18,342 nucleotides of DNA from Actinidia chinensis (lineage: Eukaryota; Streptophyta; Magnoliopsida; Ericales; Actinidiaceae): NCBI GenBank assembly GCA_009663005.1, contig VIGQ01001323.1, forward strand, positions 20,001 through 38,342. The letters run 5' to 3'. Each line of letters starts with the position of its first letter. Within the stretch, counting starts at the first letter, position 1. Positions 18,010 to 18,342 of the stretch are shown here, one piece after another. The position numbers were made by a program, and so were the translations under genes. The notes below the pieces were generated by a model. The model saw nothing but the letters and a program-made list of their open reading frames with translations, was not told the origin of the DNA and ran no database searches.

Positions 18010-18217
18010 GACGAAGAGAGAGAGATAGAGAGTGTGGTTGATTGTGGAGGGAAAGCATGGCTCTGGTGGTCAGAGAGGGCACCAGCCTCAGAAAATCCAT
18101 CTAACCTCCTGTTTTGAGCCTCATTCACTGCACCCAATGGCACTCTCAGAGGAGCCGAATCCCATTTCTTTGAGCACCAAACCCTAAATTCTATTCCCAA
18201 AATGGCTTTATTTATAG
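18010..18217 (-). promoter_or_regulatory. Possible minus-strand promoter and leader
   Basis: Read on the minus strand, CTATAAATA (18209-18217) is a good TATA box. About 25-30 bp downstream comes TTAGGGTTT (18179-18187), a telo-box-like word common in plant promoters and leaders. Farther on is a TC-rich run (about 18014-18034, CTCTCTATCTCTCTCTCTTC), typical of plant 5' leaders. No convincing coding frame follows toward 17900; the nearest ATG-led frame (from 17923 on the minus strand) is only about 25 codons. This could be a gene edge, an upstream exon or a chance association. Confidence 0.25.
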
Positions 18218-18342
18218 TATGTCCAGTTGATTTTCCTCCTTTCTCTTTCGGCATTTTTTACGTCTTGTACCAAGATGGAGTGGGCTTACTATGTAAAGGA
18301 TAGAAAGGTATTTTGGACATTTCGTGTAGGCATATTTTTAGG

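Noticed and set aside
17961..18254. 97-codon minus-strand frame beginning MPKEKGGK
   Set aside because: Its start lies upstream of the likely TATA box, its C-terminal half is a translated CA/TC microsatellite (VCVCVCVC), and no domain is recognisable.
1..18342. Previously undescribed biological system
   Set aside because: Everything with clear structure is explained by decayed plant transposable elements and simple repeats; the remaining signals are too weak to support a new system.

Overview
This window looks like intergenic DNA from a flowering-plant nuclear genome. It is AT-rich, has no convincing intact protein-coding gene, and is built from decayed transposable elements, MITE-like inverted repeats and microsatellites. 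No prokaryotic operon, rRNA, tRNA gene or CRISPR array is visible.

The centre (5352-14804) is one nearly full-length Ty3/gypsy LTR retrotransposon on the + strand. It has two long LTRs (5352-7676 and 12674-14804), flanked by a perfect 5-bp target-site duplication (CCAAC at 5347-5351 and 14805-14809). A primer-binding site resembling the initiator-Met tRNA complement follows the 5' LTR, and a polypurine tract abuts the 3' LTR. Between them lie the shattered remains of gag (7821 to about 8960), protease (about 8985-9250), reverse transcriptase (about 9555-10300), RNase H (about 10340-10930), integrase (about 11170-12000) and an integrase C-terminal region (about 12000-12531). All run in the order gag-PR-RT-RH-INT. 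The motifs are clear at the residue level, but the frame changes every few tens of bases and stops are common. As assembled, the element cannot encode its proteins. The lineage is probably a chromovirus (Tekay/Del-like), judged from the long LTRs, tRNA-iMet priming and pol end; this is an inference.

Left flank: 1-2320 is unassigned repeat-like DNA rich in short GGCGA/GCGAG words and holding a diverged direct repeat. About 2320-4017 resembles an LTR of a different gypsy-type element on the - strand, containing a striking cluster of TTCGAACG words. About 4120-5350 holds MITE-like palindromes, AT microsatellites and a short stretch that looks like a plant promoter plus first exon with a splice donor.

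Right flank: 14810-17580 is AT-rich with a MITE-like inverted repeat (about 15770-16027), a 64-bp tandem duplication (16198-16310) and AT tracts. From 17580 to the end composition changes: a motif repeated about 217 bp apart (plus a third partial copy), a long G tract, a CA microsatellite and, on the - strand, a TATA box with a TC-rich leader-like stretch that may mark the edge of a gene.

I found no evidence for a new biological system. The points most worth checking are whether the indel-dominated decay of the retrotransposon is real or an assembly-quality artefact, a splice-donor/acceptor pair conserved in both LTRs, and the two gene-edge-like segments outside the element.
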